Shown here piece by piece: positions 9,546-21,924 of a stretch of 64,000 bases of DNA (within the stretch, counting starts at the first letter, position 1; each line of letters begins with the position of its first letter). Origin of the DNA: Hexactinellida sp. DTS-2022 (Eukaryota; Porifera; Hexactinellida); assembly GCA_028753945.1 (NCBI GenBank), contig JAPNXP010000002.1:9486001-9550000 (forward strand). Direction: 5' to 3'. Position numbers and translations under genes: made by a program. The notes under the pieces are model-generated. The model did not search any database. It saw nothing but the letters and a program-made list of their open reading frames with translations, and was not told where the DNA came from.

Positions 9546-11577
9546 AAAGATTAGAGTAGATCTATACAGTGGCCTTGCTGATGCTATTTCTGCTGGCGAT
9601 TCTAATCCTAGAGATTTGGGACGTAAAGTGATATTGCCTTCTTCCTTCACAGGTAGTCCTCGACAAATGTTTGAGTTATACCAGGACAGTATGTCTATAG
9701 TCAGGAAATATGGTAAGCCAGACTTATTCATTACTTTTACATGCAATCCTAAATGGGAGGAGATATCCTCTGCTCTTATAGGAAACCAAAAATCGACCGA
9801 TCGTCCTGATTTAATTGTTAGAGTGTTTAAGATGAAATTGAAAGAATTACATAATGATATCTGTAACAAACACGTATTAGGTAAACCGTTGGCGCATGTG
9901 TATACAATAGAATTCCAAAAATGGGGCCTCCCCCATGCACACATTTTGGTGATTTTATGTCAGAGCGATAAACCTAGAGAACCATCAGATTATGACAAAA
10001 TTGTATGTGCGGAAATTCCCGACCCAATCCATAATCCCAGGCTTCACGATATTGTTAAGCGTTGTATGATGCATAGTCCGTGTGGCTCTATAAAGAGGAA
10101 CGCTCCTTGCATGCGCGATGGTAAATGCACGAAAAAATTTCCAAAAGCTTTTGCTGAATGTACTACAACAGGCAACGATAGCTATCCTATATACCATCGT
10201 CGTGATAACAAACGAATTGTACAAGTAAATGGTATTGAATTAAACAATCGTTCGGTTGTTCCATACAATCCTTATTTACTTCTGAAATATAATGCGCATA
10301 TTAATGTTGAGATTTGCAGTACAGTTAGTGCAGTTAAATATCTATACAAATACGTGTACAAGGGTCATGATAGAGCCATTGTAGAGTTCCACACTGCCGA
10401 CAGTAGTGAAAGTAGTAAGACTAAGAACGTAGATGAAATTGTAAACTATCTAGAAGCTCGATGCGTGTCTGCTACTGAAGCTTGCTATCGTCTCTTTGCA
10501 TTTGATCTCCACGCAAATTTTCCACATGTGATGAGACTAGCTTTGCACCTGGAAGATCAGCAGCCTGTAGTATTTGCTGAAAGTGCTTCTATAGAAGATG
10601 TACTCAGTAGGCAGAGACACAATACCCTCACTGGGTGGTTTGTTGCTAATCAAAAATTTGCGAGTGCAAGGGATCTTACTTACACAAATTTTCCAGATAA
10701 ATTTGTGTGGGATAAGACTGATCGTGTATGGAAGGAGCGGGTTAAAGGGCATGGCACCGTGATAGGTCGTGTCTATTCAACTCATCCAGGTGACGGTGAC
10801 CGTTATTTCTTAAGAATGCTTCTTAATCATGTCACGGGCTGTACCAGTTTTCAGGATATCCGCACTCTCCCTGATGGCACCGTGTGTGATACCTTTAAGG
10901 AAGCAGCCCGTAGACGAGGCCTGTTGGAGGATGATCAGGAATCTGATGACTGCTTGACAGCAGCTGCAATAAGTGAAGTACCAACACAGCTACGCCAGCT
11001 GTTTGTGACTATTCTTTTGTTCAACGAGCCATCTGAACCACTAGCTTTGTGGAATAAGCATAAAATCTCCCTGTCTGAGGACTATTTATTTAAAGCTAGA
11101 GTATTAGCTCCCAATCTGGAATTGAACGAGCACTTGACTAACAAGGCATTAATAGATATTCAGTATCGACTAGAGCAACAGGGTAAATCACTATCAGATT
11201 TTCCTGGAATGCCACTTCGGTCTCTTGCTAAGAGTCCCTATGACCAACCTAGCATCATTCGATATGAAATGGATTATAATGTCACTGAACAATTAACTGT
11301 TGCTGAGGAAAATATCCGGGGGCTTAACTCTGATCAAACCGACATATTTGAATGCATAATGGAGGCAATCAATGATCCAATGATTGCCCAGAGAGCATTT
11401 TTTATTGATGGACCCGGAGGTACTGGCAAAACCTTTCTGTACAACACGATATTAGCTAAAGTCCGATCACAGGGTCAGATCGCACTAGCGATGGCTTCTT
11501 CTGGGATAGCAGCTCTCCTGCTGCAAGGCGGGAGGACTGTTCATTCCAGGCTAAAGATTCCAATTCCTGTGAATTAG
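9546..11577 (+). pseudogene. Helitron Rep (HUH) domain and start of Pif1 helicase
   Basis: The frame is open from the insertion site onward. Rep nuclease motifs: the HUH pair in WGLPHAHIL (about 9925-9945) and the tyrosine motif [12 protein letters not shown] (about 10338-10373), whose tyrosines nick DNA during rolling-circle transposition. The helicase begins before Walker A, GPGGTGKT (about 11410-11433), with [10 protein letters not shown] next. A TAG at 11575-11577 replaces a sense codon, because the same frame continues with helicase sequence at 11578. The protein is therefore cut inside the helicase. Confidence 0.9.
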
Positions 11578-12490
11578 TTATCCGTGTGTAACATTTCTAA
11601 ACAGAGCGCCTTAGCTAAACTAATACAATCTGCCAAGTTATTAGTATGGGATGAAGCCCCAATGATACATAGGCATGCTGCTGAGAGTATAGATCGGAGT
11701 TTGAGAGACCTTTGTTCGTGTGACCAACCTTTTGGTGGAAAGGTTATCGTATTTGGAGGTGACTTTCGTCAAATTCTACCAGTGATTAGGCACGGAAGTG
11801 GATCAGAAGTTGCATCTGCCTGTTTAAATACGTCACCAATTTGGCGTTGTGTTAAAGTGATGAAGTTAACGATCAACATGCGTCTTCAGCGATTATCTTC
11901 TCAGGATTCTGTTGAAGTGAGCGAATTCTCAGACTTTTTGCTAAGAGTAGGTGATGGTACTGAACCTCAAAACGAAGATAATATGGTTCATATAGATGAG
12001 AAATTTGTAGTACGTGGTGAAACTTTCGCAGACTTGGCCACAACTATCTACTCTGATATTAAGGAAAATTATCAAAATCGTGATTATATCACTTCCCGCA
12101 TAATTATGTGTCCTAAGAACGACACAACAGATCAAATTAATGAGTTTGTGAAGAATAAAATACCCGGTGAGGCTAAAGTATTATTGAGTGCGGATTCTGG
12201 AGATTCTAATCAGGCTGCCATGTATCCAACTGGGTTTTTAAATTCCATTACGCTTGCTAGCTTACATCCGCATCGCCTCTACCTTAAGAAATACGCCTCA
12301 GTAATACTTTTGCGTAGTCTAGATCCCACTCAAGGGATGTGTAATGGCTCTCGCTTAACAATTATTGAAATGTCAAGCCATGTTATTGATGCTGAAATTG
12401 CAACTGGCACACATCGTGGCAAACGAGTGTTCATTCCTCGCATAGTGATGATACCTTCTGAGACAGACTTCCCCGTTTGTTCTCAGGCGA
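11578..12490 (+). pseudogene. Helitron helicase, middle part
   Basis: In frame with the upstream piece. It shows Walker B LLVWDEAPM (about 11638-11664), VFGGDFRQILPV, and the NMR motif in LTINMRLQRL. This is the Pif1-family SF1 helicase core of animal Helitrons. Past about 12488 the ORF is out of register: the expected [20 protein letters not shown] segment lies one frame over, so a single base was gained near 12488. The nominal ORF runs on to 12531 as nonsense. Confidence 0.9.
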
Positions 12491-13178
12491 AAACAATTCC
12501 CAATTCGTCCTGCATTTTGTATTACTATTAACAAAGGTCAGGGCCAGAGTCTTAATTCAGTTGGTATATTTTTGCCTACTCCGGATGCTATATTTAGTCA
12601 TGGACAATTATATGTTGCTCTCAGCAGAGTCCAGAATCCTCGAGGCTTGAAAGTAATGGTATGTGGAGGAACTTACTCTGCTTCTGGAGGAGTTTCGGTA
12701 CGGAATGTAGTTTATAAGGAGGTATTTCAATATCATCTGGGAAACATTTCTCCCTCCAACCAAAACTCTGGATATTGTTACCCGATGGATTTGTCATTCG
12801 AGAATGCATTTTCTGATTCTGAGCTAGACTCGGTTCCAGGTAATACTGAAAAAGATGGAAGTTTCCCTATCTCTCAAGTTCGACAAACTGAATTGATAGA
12901 ATCTCTAACAGGTTCTGTTAACCAATTTTCCCTATTCATGCGTAACCATATAGCAATGACTCTTGATATGGAAATACAACCAATACTATCCATCCGAAAT
13001 AATGAAATGGTTATTGTTGATATCACTTTAAAAAATTACTACGCATCGCTTGAAGCAAGGCTATCACATTTGTTTGGTCACAATTTTGAATTATGCCCTG
13101 TAACTGGAGATGGTAATTGTCTTTACCGAGCCTTAGCACATATTATTTTTGGTTCAGAGGCAATATTTGAACACTTAA
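12491..13178 (+). pseudogene. Helitron helicase C-terminus and start of OTU domain
   Basis: After the frameshift the protein continues with [31 protein letters not shown] (motif VI, arginine finger) and [10 protein letters not shown], closing the helicase. A linker leads to an OTU cysteine-protease domain: [19 protein letters not shown], with the catalytic Asp/Cys pair in DGNC (about 13108-13119). OTU domains remove ubiquitin; they occur at the end of some animal and plant Helitron proteins. Element B2 starts one base after the TTAA in the codon for EHL and ends the frame artificially. Confidence 0.88.
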
Positions 13179-14740
13179 GGCCAAACTATACTGCAAATGG
13201 GAAAATGAGTTTAATTCGTTTTCCTGTTTGTTTCACACTGGTAAATAATCTGGCAAATTTTTTTTGAATTCTGAATAGATTTGAAGTCAGTAGGGCTCTG
13301 TGACCCAGGAATTCCCTGTTATATAGCCAATTTCGGACGAAGATTTAGATTACGGCCCCACAATGCTCGTCAGATAAATTGAGATTCGATTGTTTTTGGA
13401 TAGTACCCTGTAAAGTATACCTACATTTCAAATTTCAGGTGAATCTGACACATAGTTTTGCTGTAGCGACCTTTATAAGATCCTGGAATGTGATAGACAT
13501 CATGGAGGGTGACTTTTTCAAATGGGTTAAAAAGTTTGTAGGCTCGCACTGCCATAATTTACTATCAAATTCGTTGTTATTCATCCAATAGTATCTTTGC
13601 ATATATACTTAGGATCTAAACCAAAATTTTCAACATTCTAATCGAAAAATTCTGATTTATAGTCATTTAAAGTCAGATTTGGATTGTCAATGTGCCAAGT
13701 CAGACTTCAAAGGGCTGGAACTCTGAAAGTTCGCATTGTAGAGTTTAGATCAAGGGTCATTCCCAAATTGAATATATATTCATTAGTTTACACTTGGTTT
13801 CAAACAATTAGGATAAAAACTGTGAACGCTCAAGCAATTAAAACTTTCTGACCTTTCAACTCATTGGGTGGTCCTTTCACTTTTCTATTTTGAATCTCAG
13901 TAACCCGTAGACCAATAAATAAAATTTTGAGTGCAAAATGATCCCAATACCCGGTTTACTATACCTCAGTAATACATTTTGTGACCCTAACTCGCACATA
14001 TTTTCCAAATGACCATATATGGGCATAAAGTGTGCCCATTTTTGATGATTTTCAAACATTTTTATCGAAAACTATAAACTCTAGAGCTTAGCACTAACTT
14101 TGTATTCACATCTATGTACTATTACCAACTCATATGAAAAACGGATGAAAGCATTTGCAAAATAGTTATAAACATATAAATTCACTTGATTTGAGTCAAA
14201 ATAGTGGTGTATGTAAAAACCTACCATTATAACTTTTGGTCTAGATTCCACAAATTTGGTTCAATATGCTTGAAACCAAGTTTAAATGAATGAATACATA
14301 TGTTCCTTTATAGAAATACGTTTTTTAACACTTCCGACAAAAACTTTCAGAGTAACAGCCCATTGAAGTCAGTCTTTGACTGCCAAACATCGAAATGTTA
14401 TAGGTTGGCGGTAGAAATCTGACTTGAAAGTGCTGTAACTCTGAAAGTTTTTTTCGGAAGTGTTAAAAAACGTATTTCTATAAAGGAACATATGTATTCA
14501 TTCATTTAAACTTGGTTTCAAGCATATTGAACCAAATCTGTGAAATCTAGACCAAAAGTTATGATCGTCCATTTGAAAACTGTGCTTTTGATGATGATGC
14601 ATACATTCCTAAGCTCTAAAAAGGTCACAACTTCGAAAGTATGAGTCACAAACAGCTGAAATTTATAATGCTGGTTTATTTTATAGGGTACTATCCAAAA
14701 AGATCATAATCTCAATATCATTCTTGAGTATAGTTTGGCC
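13179..14740. mobile_element. TTAA element B2, 1,562 bp, in the OTU domain
   Basis: TTAA at 13175-13178 and 14741-14744, with ends GGCCAAACTATACT and its inverse. It is the same length and orientation as B1, with only scattered differences seen. Removing it with one TTAA rejoins the OTU reading frame exactly, as expected for an element that excises or inserts precisely at TTAA. The interior has foldback arms near 14222-14370 and 14400-14560. Short ORFs inside are chance. Confidence 0.9.
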
Positions 14741-15109
14741 TTAAAATTTCAATTGATTCGTAAATTTCGAAACAGCCCTTTACACTGTTATAATGTAATG
14801 GAAATGTTACATTATAGCTGTGAAGAGGATTTGAACAATCATTTAGACCTCATAAGCAAACCAAATGAATGGGGTACTGATGTAGTATTAGCTATATTGG
14901 GTTCTCTAGCGGAGATAGATGTATTAGTTATCAATGCTACTCACACTAATCCTAATATGTGGAGAGTAGACACTATCTTTGCTCATGACACATTGTCATC
15001 TACTACACACAGTAATCCTGTGTTCAGCGGCCAGAAACTTGGTGTAGTGCTGCACCGACTACACAATGTCGAAGAGCTCTATCACTTCGATCCATTTTAT
15101 TATAAGTAG
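14741..15109 (+). pseudogene. Helitron OTU domain, C-terminal part
   Basis: Continues the OTU domain after B2: FQLIRKFRNSPLHCYNV, EWGTDVVLAILGSLAEIDVLVI, and a C-terminal YHFDPFYYK whose His is a candidate for the catalytic histidine. The stop at 15107-15109 is the natural end of the Helitron protein. The frame is uninterrupted in this part. Confidence 0.8.
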
Positions 15110-15911
15110 CTCCTAGGAATATATGTCGGCTACACTTTAAGAACTCTCTCGGAGTATTGCTTCGGCATGCTACTCCAAGATATTTTAGCTAATTCTTTAT
15201 AGATAGATATTTCAGTCAATGCATCGTCATGAACATAGATCCGCCAACATTGGACAGAAGTTGGGATTAGTCTAACAAAGACTAATTATTTCAGGTAGTG
15301 AACATTTTGATCCGATTTACTTAGTAGTTCAACATTGTGTATACGTATTTAGAGGATATCTTAACAGTTTCCCTCTATGATATTATTATTCTATACTACT
15401 GTATATCTGTGATTTACATCACTTACTTAATGATAGCTCTTACGAATCATGAATGAATGCTTTCGGGTAGTGTCTCTGTTGCGTGTAATTCCTGAGTAAT
15501 TGCATTCTAAAAGATTCTATTTTGAGCTTCTACTTCTTTCCATGATGTATGTATAAATCTATACGTATATCCATTTCATTATTTTTATACCAAAACGTGT
15601 TTATTTGTTTCTATATTTTCTTTTGAGGAAACTCACACCTCACAAAGTGAAAAACTCCCCATTATACCCACCTCTACGGACTAAGCTAGATCAATATCTC
15701 CAAGTCAACAGAAATATACGTAGCAGCAACAAACAAGATCACTTTCAGACTGAGGTAATCAAATAAATGTAATGTTATTTTTAATTGCTTAATCGTCCAA
15801 TCAAATAATATCTTCTTATATTTTGCGCCTTTAGCCATTATTTCATTGGCTCCCGAAGTAGTCATGGACAAATTGTTCTATAAATACACAAAAAAAAGTT
15901 TTTAACTAATT
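15110..15911. promoter_or_regulatory. Non-coding, with possible TATA box near 15879
   Basis: The sequence after the Helitron stop contains no supported gene. A TATAAATA at about 15879-15886 lies 26-33 bases before the ATG of the small ORF at 15912, with a CCAAT-like string about 25 bases further up. This is suggestive only, because AT-rich DNA makes such matches common. Confidence 0.25.
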
Positions 15912-16133
15912 ATGCAAAATTCTATCAAAGAAATGCAAACACTATCCATTGATTCTGATATTAGTAAATTGCCAGCTAATAGTGAATTGCCAGCTAATAG
16001 TGAATTACCAGCTAATGAATTACCAGCTAATAGTGAATTATCCGATCCTGCGGGTGACCCCGATGATGAACCTTCTTCACACAAAAATCGGAAGCGAGGT
16101 AATGCAACAATTGCATTGCAATTTAAAAAATAA
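15912..16133 (+). CDS. Small hypothetical ORF with ELPANS repeats
   Basis: A 73-residue ORF, not recognised. Residues 20-42 are four or five copies of ELPANS (one shortened to ELPAN), coded by an 18-bp minisatellite at about 15965-16040. An acidic stretch (DPAGDPDDEPSS) and a basic one (HKNRKRG) follow. This could be the first exon of a transposon gene (acidic/basic N-terminus, then a possible splice site) or chance translation of the minisatellite, which is also open on the opposite strand. A candidate TATA box lies just upstream. Confidence 0.3.
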   Translation: MQNSIKEMQTLSIDSDISKLPANSELPANSELPANELPANSELSDPAGDPDDEPSSHKNRKRGNATIALQFKK

Positions 16134-16363
16134 AGTTACTACAAGATATCATCGAAGTAAGTTCCCTTAAAATAACTTCTATTTTTAATCATACAAGTAT
16201 TGTGCTAGATACTAATCACCTTAGAACCCAGAGGCGATGATGCTGTTTAGAGACAACAAGATCAAATTAAATATTAACTTATAATTGGTGAGTTTTCTTT
16301 TTTCATTTTATTCTTTTTAATCTATTTGTTTTACATCTGCCTCTTGTAGATTCTCACAGCACA

Positions 16364-16834
16364 TCTATATATATCTATCTACTTACCATATTATATGTCT
16401 ATATCTACTATATGTACGTATACTCTATATAACTATACATTAAACGCAATGATTCTTTGTCTGTTCGCACTTTATTTTGGGAACTGGTAAGGGCTACAGA
16501 CTTGAAATTTGGCAGGGGGTGTAGTTTTATATTTGAAGGAGCAAGTTTAAATCATAACTTTCGCTGAAAATTTCAAAATCATGCTCGAGACACAGTTTCA
16601 AATGTTATAATAGGGTAATCGGGTACATAGATTTCAGATTTGCTACTCCTAAATCGGAAAAAACCTATATTTGTCAGTTAGGAACAATTTTCGTATGACT
16701 GACTTTTATAGCAATAATTATCAACCAAAATACAACGGTATAACATTTGAAAAGGTATTTGCCATGAATACAAGCGAGGGCCGCAGGCCTGAGTGCAAGT
16801 TGTAAGAACGCGCGTAGCGCGGACGAGCAGCTTG
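16364..16834 (+). mobile_element. Short nonautonomous Helitron-like element
   Basis: The 5' side begins TCTATATATATC after an A and is soon followed by TTTGTCTGTTCGCAC, a string common at the start of animal Helitrons. The 3' side has the GC-rich tail GAGGGCCGCAGGCCTGAG and the hairpin CGCGC-GTA-GCGCG (16809-16821), about 13 bases before CTTG then T. Helitrons normally end CTRR after such a hairpin and insert between A and T; CTTG is a small departure. It has no coding capacity. Alternatively the tail could be the 3' end of the large Helitron upstream. Confidence 0.6.
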
Positions 16835-18798
16835 TAATTATAATCCTGGTAAATAAGTCTAAAATCTGCCGCTAATAGTGTCCGGAAGTTAGAACTAAGC
16901 TCTAACGAAGATTGTATTTTTGCTTACGTCATTAAATTGGTCCACATGACACATCCATATATGGTAAACAAAATCATAGAAAGTAAACTACATGGTATGT
17001 AGTCCCAATTTGTTGCCCAGTGAATTTGTATTGATTAATTGACATCGTTACATGGTTAGAGCTAGTCGGAACGACTTCTCATTCGTGAGATAATTAATTG
17101 CTTCGTCATCAAAAGTGGCGCATCCATATCACCATAAATCGTCAAAGAAATTATAATTTGCAGAAATATGAATTTTAGTTTCTCAACTGTTTAGAGTTTT
17201 TCAAATAGGTCTAAATCCAGATTTGCTTAGCAATTCGATTTAATTTGACGGACTTATAGCTCATAGTCCATTTTGTGCCGCCTGCTGGCCCTGCAGGTGT
17301 TGGATTTACGACGTTTTGATCTATTCTGACAAGAATATACATCAGAATCGTCTAGAAATTTTTTTTGATGACTTTTTATGTCCTTCCAGTCATGCTGATA
17401 TAACAATTGGAGTGTTCTGATTAACTTTGTGGAGACGTTCTATAGAAACTGGCCATATTTAACTTTATGTCTCCTTAACACAGTTAAGTGCGTTATAAAT
17501 GTTCAGAATTGAAACATAAGGATGTCCATAACTAGTTAAATGAAATATATCGAATTATATATGAAATGTTGACACATTCCTCGGATGGCAGGGAAATGTA
17601 TATTTCTTAAAATGAGCCATAATTCAAAAACTATCAATTTTAGGTAAACTATGCTAGTACTTATCTATCCGCAATTGGTAACTTCCTATTCATTGATAAT
17701 ACATTTTCTAGGCCTGACTACAATAATCTTTTTGATAATGAGATTATTATCACTTAATTCTTTATATATCTCGGAGAAGAACATTCTAAATCCTTTTGTA
17801 AACCTCCGTTTATTTTATGTTTCAACTCACGTGTATTGAATTTAGATACACATGGTAGTCAAATTTAGGATTACTAAAATTATCATCAATATTTTAAGTT
17901 GAAGTCTGATGCTTAGAAAGCAATTGTCTAGGAAATGGGAGGGGCCTCAAAAATATATTTATCCAGGGGCCACCAAGCGCCTAGTTACGCCAATGAGTCT
18001 AGGATGTACAAAAACTTCATTTCGAGATAATAAATTTATAAGGTTATATGCAAAATTGTGCACCGTTATGTAGTAGTTTTTTTTTAGATACTTTTTAAGG
18101 AGCACATAAAGAAGGGAACATACTTTTCTGAACCCATGTAAAACTGGAAGAGGAATTCCAAAAGAAGCGAGTTTATGTACCAAATACATTTATCTTAGAT
18201 TTCTTAAACGATATTTCAGTCGAAAACATGGTAAGATAAACAACTACCGTATGCTAGAATTTCAGTAATTTATATACAGTCTGTGTTAAATATGTTTATG
18301 TTTCCTAGAGAAGAGAAGTTCTATATGATCTCTTAGAGCTTTCTAAATAAGTTTTCCCGGAGTTTAGACCTCTATGGACATCGGATTATGTTTAAAAGAT
18401 TTATACGGAGTGGTGATTACAAATATTTATATTATATTTTAAGAGTGAATATAAGTAGTATACAGTGGAAGATGCTTACTCGGGAAGCCTAGGGAATAGG
18501 CATTTAGTCGCGTTTATCCGGTTCTCCCCATTAACCGATATACAGTATACAATTTGAGTCGAATTGATCTCCAAAGCTTCGTCCCGATTAACAGAATTTC
18601 CCGAATAATCGATTCCCAATTATGCGGTTTCCACTCTATAATGTTCTTGAACTTCCTTTCTAGGCAATATAATTTCTTGAGAATAAGCTGATAGATGTTC
18701 CAATAGACGACTCAATCTTTGGCTTATTTCACTTATCCTCTGAAGAGGCGATTATTTCTTACCCCAGTATTGAATGGCAGAAGAACAAATGAGTTCTA
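16835..18798. other. Non-coding, with degenerate shared TE cassette
   Basis: No supported gene. About 16890-17150 contains AACTAAGCTCTAACG, TTAGAGCTAG and CGTCATCAAAAGTGG followed by CCATAT strings, the same module order found inside elements B and C, so it is likely an old relative of those. The rest is unassigned AT-rich DNA. Confidence 0.4.
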
Positions 18799-19131
18799 TT
18801 GGAAATTCCATTCATCGCGAATATTGAACAGCACTCAAGCTTAAATGGGGAAAAACTAGAAGATTTTAAACCAAGACTGTGCGATGACATCGTCGGTGAT
18901 GGGAACTGCTTATTCAGATGTATTTCTAAGGTTATTAGTGGAAGTGAGGAATACCACGTTCAGCTGAGTGGGGAAATTTATCGCTATATAATTACTCAAG
19001 GGAGAAAAACTATGGATTTGTATGTTGCTCAAGTTCATTCGAAAACTCCAGCACAACACCTAAGAAAGAGCAACATGTCATTGGAAGGCGTATGGGGAGG
19101 CGATGTGGAATTAAAGGCTGTTTCATATTAA
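18799..19131 (+). pseudogene. Isolated OTU-domain fragment
   Basis: An open frame of 110 codons, starting from TTG with a stop just upstream, so there is no real initiation site. It contains VGDGNCLFRCISKVISGSE, the OTU catalytic Asp-Cys motif, then LSGEIYRYIITQG and a degraded tail to KAVSY. The C-terminal half of an OTU domain with the catalytic His is not visible. It resembles transposon-borne OTU domains more than the Helitron copy at 13.1 kb resembles it, so it probably comes from another element. No neighbouring helicase or Rep sequence is seen. Confidence 0.6.
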
Positions 19132-20063
19132 AGGAAAATATCTGTGGGCAAAATTTCGCGCATCTGGAATTAGTTAAATATTGAAGTTAAATATGTCTAC
19201 TTTATATTAAAAACACAAAAAAACCCGCGAAAGCCTGGACACGATATTTCCCATCATCTTGAAGGAGGGGGACTAAGCAAGAATTTATTGTCCGAATCGT
19301 ATATTTTCCGTTAGCCACACCCCATAATCAATTTATACTGAGATGTTATTATGCTATCTAATATATACACTTAATCCATGTATATCAGAATATTCAAAAG
19401 AGAAGTCATTCTCAAGAACAGTGTTCTCAAAATCTGCAATGAAAGCATTAGCAACTTTCTATAACCGCAAAATAGAAATTCCAATTGTCAAAAATCTATT
19501 ACTTTGAATAGTCATAACAACCAAAATATTTCTTAGATCGGAATGAAATTATGCATTACCAGGTTATTTGATATTCTGAATTCAGTGGTAAGCACGAATT
19601 CAAGTTTAAGAGAATGATAATTTTATCCTATTTCCACCTAAATTCCCACTGTGAAGCTATCTATCCAATTCCGAAATAAAATTTGGTTATGGACATTTTT
19701 TGCCTTTTTGACGTCACGAAAAGGTCAAAATCATCCTTTATAATAATATGGCCAAAGAGGGGTGAACAATTGTAAATTCATGAAGAACGATACATTTAGT
19801 TTAACATATTATAATAGTTGTTTTGGTTGTCAAATATACAGCCCCTGGGATGGTGACAAGCCAGCCTGTAGTCCTTTGAAAATTCATCAAAAACCGCAAA
19901 ACATTCTACGGTTAATCATCCTTTGGGACAAAAAATGCTAAAGATCCCGTCTATAAACCACAACAGAAGATGTCAAGTGTTCGCAGAAGAAATTGACTGG
20001 AATATAAACGAGCTACACAATAATAAATAGTCTTAAAAGTGTAAAAATGGAGGATCATTTTTA
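19132..20063. other. Non-coding, with relic of element J
   Basis: No gene. About 19630-19770 matches the inverse of the interior of J2 (CTATCTATCCAA, a run with GACCTTTTCGTGACGTCA on one strand), indicating an old J-family fragment. Confidence 0.4.
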
Positions 20064-20756
20064 TTAAGGTTCAGGTCTACTTACTCTACAAAATACCAAA
20101 ATTTCGATAAAATCCCAACTATTGTAAATCTCGTTTTTATTGTATTTTCGGATTGTGTGGACACCCATGTGGACTCTCACGAAATTTCAAAGAAAAATTC
20201 CAATTATTTCTCCAGTTTGACTCACTTCGAGTTTTTTAAAAAATATCGGGGTTCTGGTGTTGGTTGCCGGTTGCAGTATACCATAGAAACTTGATAATTT
20301 CGGGACATAGCCACATATAGGTTTTATCTTATATTAGGATAGAACAGCATATATCGCATCTTAATTTCAAATCTTATGGAAAAATATTGAATACTTTCAA
20401 TGATACATACTTTTTAGTGTCCTCCACCTAATCCACTGCCATAGGGGACACTTTTTTTCAAACCCCGCTATCTCCAAACACAATTATTGCCATTGCGGAA
20501 GTCATATTATGACTCATATACCACCTAGAAACAAAATCTCAACGGTTTTGGACAGCTCTCAATTAGTTCTATCATATGAGTGCAGCGAATTCATTTGTAA
20601 CTTCTCTTTTATTTTTATTTAATTTATTGATGATGAAAAAAGTGATGTCCACATTTATTGATGAAGAATTTGACTAATAAGTGATTAAAAGAATTCTTGC
20701 ACTCATATGATAGTTTAGAAGTTTCTCCATGCAATGCAACAACAATCTACTCTTAA

Positions 20757-21476
20757 GGTTAAATTACGGCAGATTCATGTAAAAAAACACATAAATTTCG
20801 TTTTGAAGTAAGATGTTTAATTTTCACATATATAATAGAAGACATTATAGCTATATCGAAACTGAAAACGAAATCGAATTATTTTGAATAAATTCAATTT
20901 TATGGGGCGTGCAGTTTTATGGTAATACAAAAGTCCCATAGGGGGATTTCTTCAGACTCCACCTGATAAGTGTGTCGATCTCAAGATCATTATTAGCTAA
21001 AGACATATTATGTGCGATATATCACATAGATCATCGTTATATGCTGTAGGTGACTGGTTTAGAATTTTGATTTGACCTAAATAAAAAAAGTTGCGACCTT
21101 TTGAACTAAAGAAATCATTAAAAAGGTCATGTTTTTTATGAGATATTTGATAAAATGTCTGAAAAATAATTTCAGAGTCATAATTCAAAAATGTAAACCG
21201 ACTACCAACTCCGTACGCTTATAATCTTTCAATATTGATTCTGATAACAAACATTGATGGCCGCATTGCCAAATTACACTATAATATCGACCACCACTTT
21301 TTGAAATCGCCCTATGGGAGATTTGTATTAGCCAAATATTGAAACCGACAAAAAATAAAAAGTATAATATATTGAGACATTTTCTTTTTTGTTTATTGCT
21401 TTGTATCGTACCTTGATCTATTTCTAACAATTACAGATTAATACAAGAGATTTCATTCCCGTGGGGTAATTTAACC
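20757..21476. mobile_element. TTAA element A2, 720 bp
   Basis: TTAA at 20753-20756 and 21477-21480, with ends GGTTAAATTAC. Inserted in G1; the empty site CTCTTAATCATTAACAG is present in G2 near 44540. No ORF of interest. Confidence 0.9.
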
Positions 21477-21657
21477 TTAATCATTAACAGGAAAAAACTT
21501 ATCAGTCCCGCAAAATACGATTTTATAGAAAAAATAAATTTCACTGAGTCACCTAGATCGAATTTTATTGCATTTTTGCCATTTAGAAGATGAAGTAATT
21601 CCGCTGTAAAAAAATTAATTAATTCGGGTGAATATATTTGGTAGAAGTGCTCTAGAG

Positions 21658-21924
21658 CAGTGGTTCCCAAAGGGGGGGGAATTCCCCCCTGGGGGGGAAT
21701 TTGGCACTTTTTAGGGGGGATGGCTGCGGTGTAAATTTACATTTTTTCAGCAGATTTATGCATACTTTTGGGTCATTAGTTCATTATACACTATTCTTAT
21801 CCTTGACATTAAAGTATCCTTAGTATACAAACATTAAATTAATTTGTACAATCTTGGGAAGGGGGAATGCAAAAAAATGGTGTTGAAAAAGGGGGAATGA
21901 GATAAAAAAGTGTGGGAACCACTG
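21658..21924. mobile_element. hAT-type MITE H, 267 bp
   Basis: Terminal inverted repeats CAGTGGTTCCCA..TGGGAACCACTG with the perfect 8-bp duplication CTCTAGAG (21650-21657 and 21925-21932). The termini are the classic hAT (Charlie-like) form. The empty site, a single CTCTAGAG, is seen in G2 near 44710. It carries G-runs just inside both ends. Confidence 0.92.

Larger units (their letters stand above)
294..15109 (+). mobile_element. Degenerate autonomous Helitron (Rep-helicase-OTU)
   Basis: The coding pieces at 294-1712, 9554-13178 and 14745-15109 join into one Helitron polyprotein: an N-terminal 23-residue repeat region, a Helitron-like N region, a HUH Rep endonuclease, a Pif1-family helicase and a C-terminal OTU cysteine-protease-like domain. 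Helitrons move by a rolling-circle/peel-and-paste route using the Rep nuclease and helicase. This copy is dead: frameshift near 780, KDZ insertion after 1712, TAG at 11575, frameshift near 12488, and element B inserted at 13178. Apart from these lesions the frame is largely open, which suggests fairly recent decay. The element ends are not located; the coordinates given are those of the coding span. Confidence 0.85.

Noticed and set aside
9519-9944. 141-codon minus-strand ORF
   Set aside because: Antisense to the Helitron Rep domain, whose motifs are clear on the plus strand.
16835-18798. Large Helitron 3' end extending to this region
   Set aside because: The hairpin and tail at 16.8 kb pair better with a local 5' end at 16364; a single 16.8-kb element cannot be shown from this window.
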